DNA of 63,783 bases from Methylocapsa aurea (GTDB lineage Bacteria > Pseudomonadota > Alphaproteobacteria > Rhizobiales > Beijerinckiaceae): assembly GCF_000746085.1 (NCBI RefSeq), contig NZ_JQKO01000020.1:1-63783 (forward strand). Direction: 5' to 3'. The position numbers were made by a program, and so were the translations under genes. The notes below the pieces were generated by a model. It made no database searches. It saw only the letters and a program-made list of their open reading frames with translations, and was not told the origin of the DNA. Positions 62,655 through 63,783 of this stretch are shown here, piece after piece; within the stretch, counting starts at the first letter, position 1; the number at the start of each line of letters is the position of its first letter.

Positions 62655-63545
62655 GGGGGGTTGCTTCATTTTGCGTGGTTAGTATTGTTCAGGTGCCGCT
62701 TTCTGGCATGATCGGGCATGGAAAAGAAAGCGAAATTGTCGTTTGGGCCGGGTATCGAGGCGCCTGGAGTCGAAGTTTTCGAGGGACGCCGGCTTGTGTC
62801 GGCCCAGGGAACCGGGGCGCGATCTTGCCCGAGTTGCGCGATGCAATTGACGTTGAGGCACAGTTGGCGCGTCCGGCGCCTGCACGATCTGCCGCTCCAG
62901 GGCGCCGGTGATCGTCCAGCTGCGGACAGGCCTCTGGAGACGCCGCAATGAGGAATGCGGGCAGAAAACCTTCGTCGAGAAGTTGACGGGCGCTGCCGCC
63001 TTTTCGCGGCGAACGCGCCGTCTCGGCAAGCTCGTGAGGCTCTTTGGTCATGCCGCTGGCGGCCGCGTCAGAGAAAGGCTGCTTGGGCGTTTGGGCATGG
63101 CGGCAACCGCACAACCGTTTTTCGGCACCTCAAGCGGCATCCGAGGTGAATGGCGGCGGCAATCCTCTCCGCGCCGTCGCCATTGACGATTGGAGCCAGC
63201 GCAACGGCTTCAACTATGGGACGATTGTCGTCGACCTGGAGCGCCGGACCGGCGTCGATGCGTTGGGGACCCGCTCCGCTGAGCGCACAACGGAATGGCT
63301 CGAGCAGCGCCCCGAGATCGAGATCGTCAGCCGTAACCGATGCGGGCTCTACGAGCAAGGCAGACGCCAGGGCGCGCCGCAAGCGCGGCAAGTCGCCGAC
63401 TATGCCGCTCATATCGGAGGGCCGGCGAAGGCAATCACCCATATCTGGCTGTTGGCGATCACGCCTTTTCAGCGCCGCCGAGGCGCGTGCCGCTATTCCG
63501 ACATCAGGGTCGAGACAGCCGACGGCGCGACGCACAAACTCTAAA
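62655..63545 (+). pseudogene. frameshifted ISL3-family transposase
   Basis: ISL3-type similarity runs through three frames: from ATG 62718 GPGIEAPGVEVFEGRRLV and CPSCAMQL, RRLHDLPLQG; then from about 62908 LRTGLWRRRNEECGQKTFVE and RRTRRLGKLVRLFG; then from about 63150 LRAVAIDDWSQRNGFNYGTI, VDLERRTGVD, EIVSRNRCGLYEQG. At least two frameshifts make it inactive. The expected DRFHLL after QVAD is replaced by an unrelated sequence. The possible left end is near 62655 (GGGGTTGCTTCATTTTGCG). Confidence 0.75.
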
Positions 63546-63754
63546 ATCGCCCAGATTCATGGTTCCGAAACGTCCGCGTTGGTCACGAAGGGACAATGGC
63601 ACGTTTTTCGCTGCTGTCGGGATTGGGCGCTCCATCTACGTGAGCGGCTGCTTCGGAGAATTGGAAGGTGGTCTTGGAACGACGAGGTTGGGTCCAGACT
63701 GTGTAAAAAGGGCCCCAAATTTGCTAGAATCGGCTCGATATAAGAGGGCCGGTC

Positions 63755-63783
63755 ATGGGGCGTTTCGTCGAGGGTGAAGACCG
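63755..63783 (+). mobile_element. start of an IS1182-type transposase, cut by window end
   Basis: ATG at 63755 begins MGRFVEGEDR, the typical N-terminus of IS1182-family transposases; only nine full codons are in the window. Upstream, GGTTGGGTCCAGACTGTGTA (about 63685-63705) looks like an IS terminal repeat. The protein continues beyond the window. Confidence 0.6.

Overview
This window is a chromosomal segment of an alphaproteobacterial (Rhizobiales) aerobic methanotroph. It opens inside a particulate methane monooxygenase operon (pmoC partial, pmoA, pmoB). PmoA resembles the Methylocystis/Methylosinus/Methylocapsa lineage more than gammaproteobacterial PmoA, but genus cannot be fixed from sequence alone. 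The high GC, the YejABEF transporter, the 7Fe ferredoxin, the PQQ-linked ABC cluster and the alphaproteobacterial intergenic repeats all fit Beijerinckiaceae/Methylocystaceae.

Layout. 1-3.8 kb: pmoCAB plus a secreted, membrane-anchored protein whose predicted mature N-terminus is histidine, as in PmoB. 4.2-11 kb: an orphan membrane protein, a full-length pyruvate carboxylase (anaplerosis), a GAF/HWE-type histidine kinase and a reverse-strand prephenate dehydratase. 11.4-12.1 kb: a membrane-anchored cytochrome c homologue that has lost the standard heme motif and the axial Met. 12.5-18.3 kb: the yejABEF peptide transporter. 18.3-20.4 kb: deoB and upp (nucleoside/base salvage). 20.4-22.8 kb: a TPR protein with a HupE/UreJ-like membrane protein carrying an EF-hand. 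23.2-28.5 kb: trehalose metabolism (otsA, treS-maltokinase fusion). 28.9-36.2 kb: housekeeping genes (rpsT, dnaA, ruvC, ruvA, tsaD, hemC, hemD). 36.2-43.2 kb: a four-gene ABC system of the type found with PQQ alcohol dehydrogenases (periplasmic binding protein, beta-propeller, ATPase, ABC-2 permease), a soluble cytochrome c, and a second NrtABC/SsuABC-like transporter. No quinoprotein dehydrogenase lies in the window.

43.7-51.6 kb is accessory in character: small exported Arg-rich or His/Gly/Tyr-rich proteins, a DUF502-like protein, an L,D-transpeptidase, a short tyrosine recombinase, an IS5-type remnant, a SulP anion transporter and a PPK2 polyphosphate kinase. 51.7-56.8 kb is a yhiI-rbbA-yhhJ efflux operon divergent from ppk2. 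56.8-58.9 kb is a gene graveyard with remnants of a PLD-like nuclease, a Vsr-like endonuclease and an S4-domain protein, and the intact ferredoxin gene fdxA. 58.9-62.4 kb encodes a very large fused flavoprotein (GltD-like plus PyrK-like), reminiscent of NfnB+NfnA in one chain and probably partnered by FdxA. The right end is insertion-sequence rich: a frameshifted ISL3-family transposase and the first codons of an IS1182-type transposase.

Two recurrent palindromic intergenic repeat families, and scattered Rhizobiales-type repeats, separate many transcription units. I found no tRNA, rRNA or CRISPR array by eye. ruvB and otsB are not next to their usual partners.
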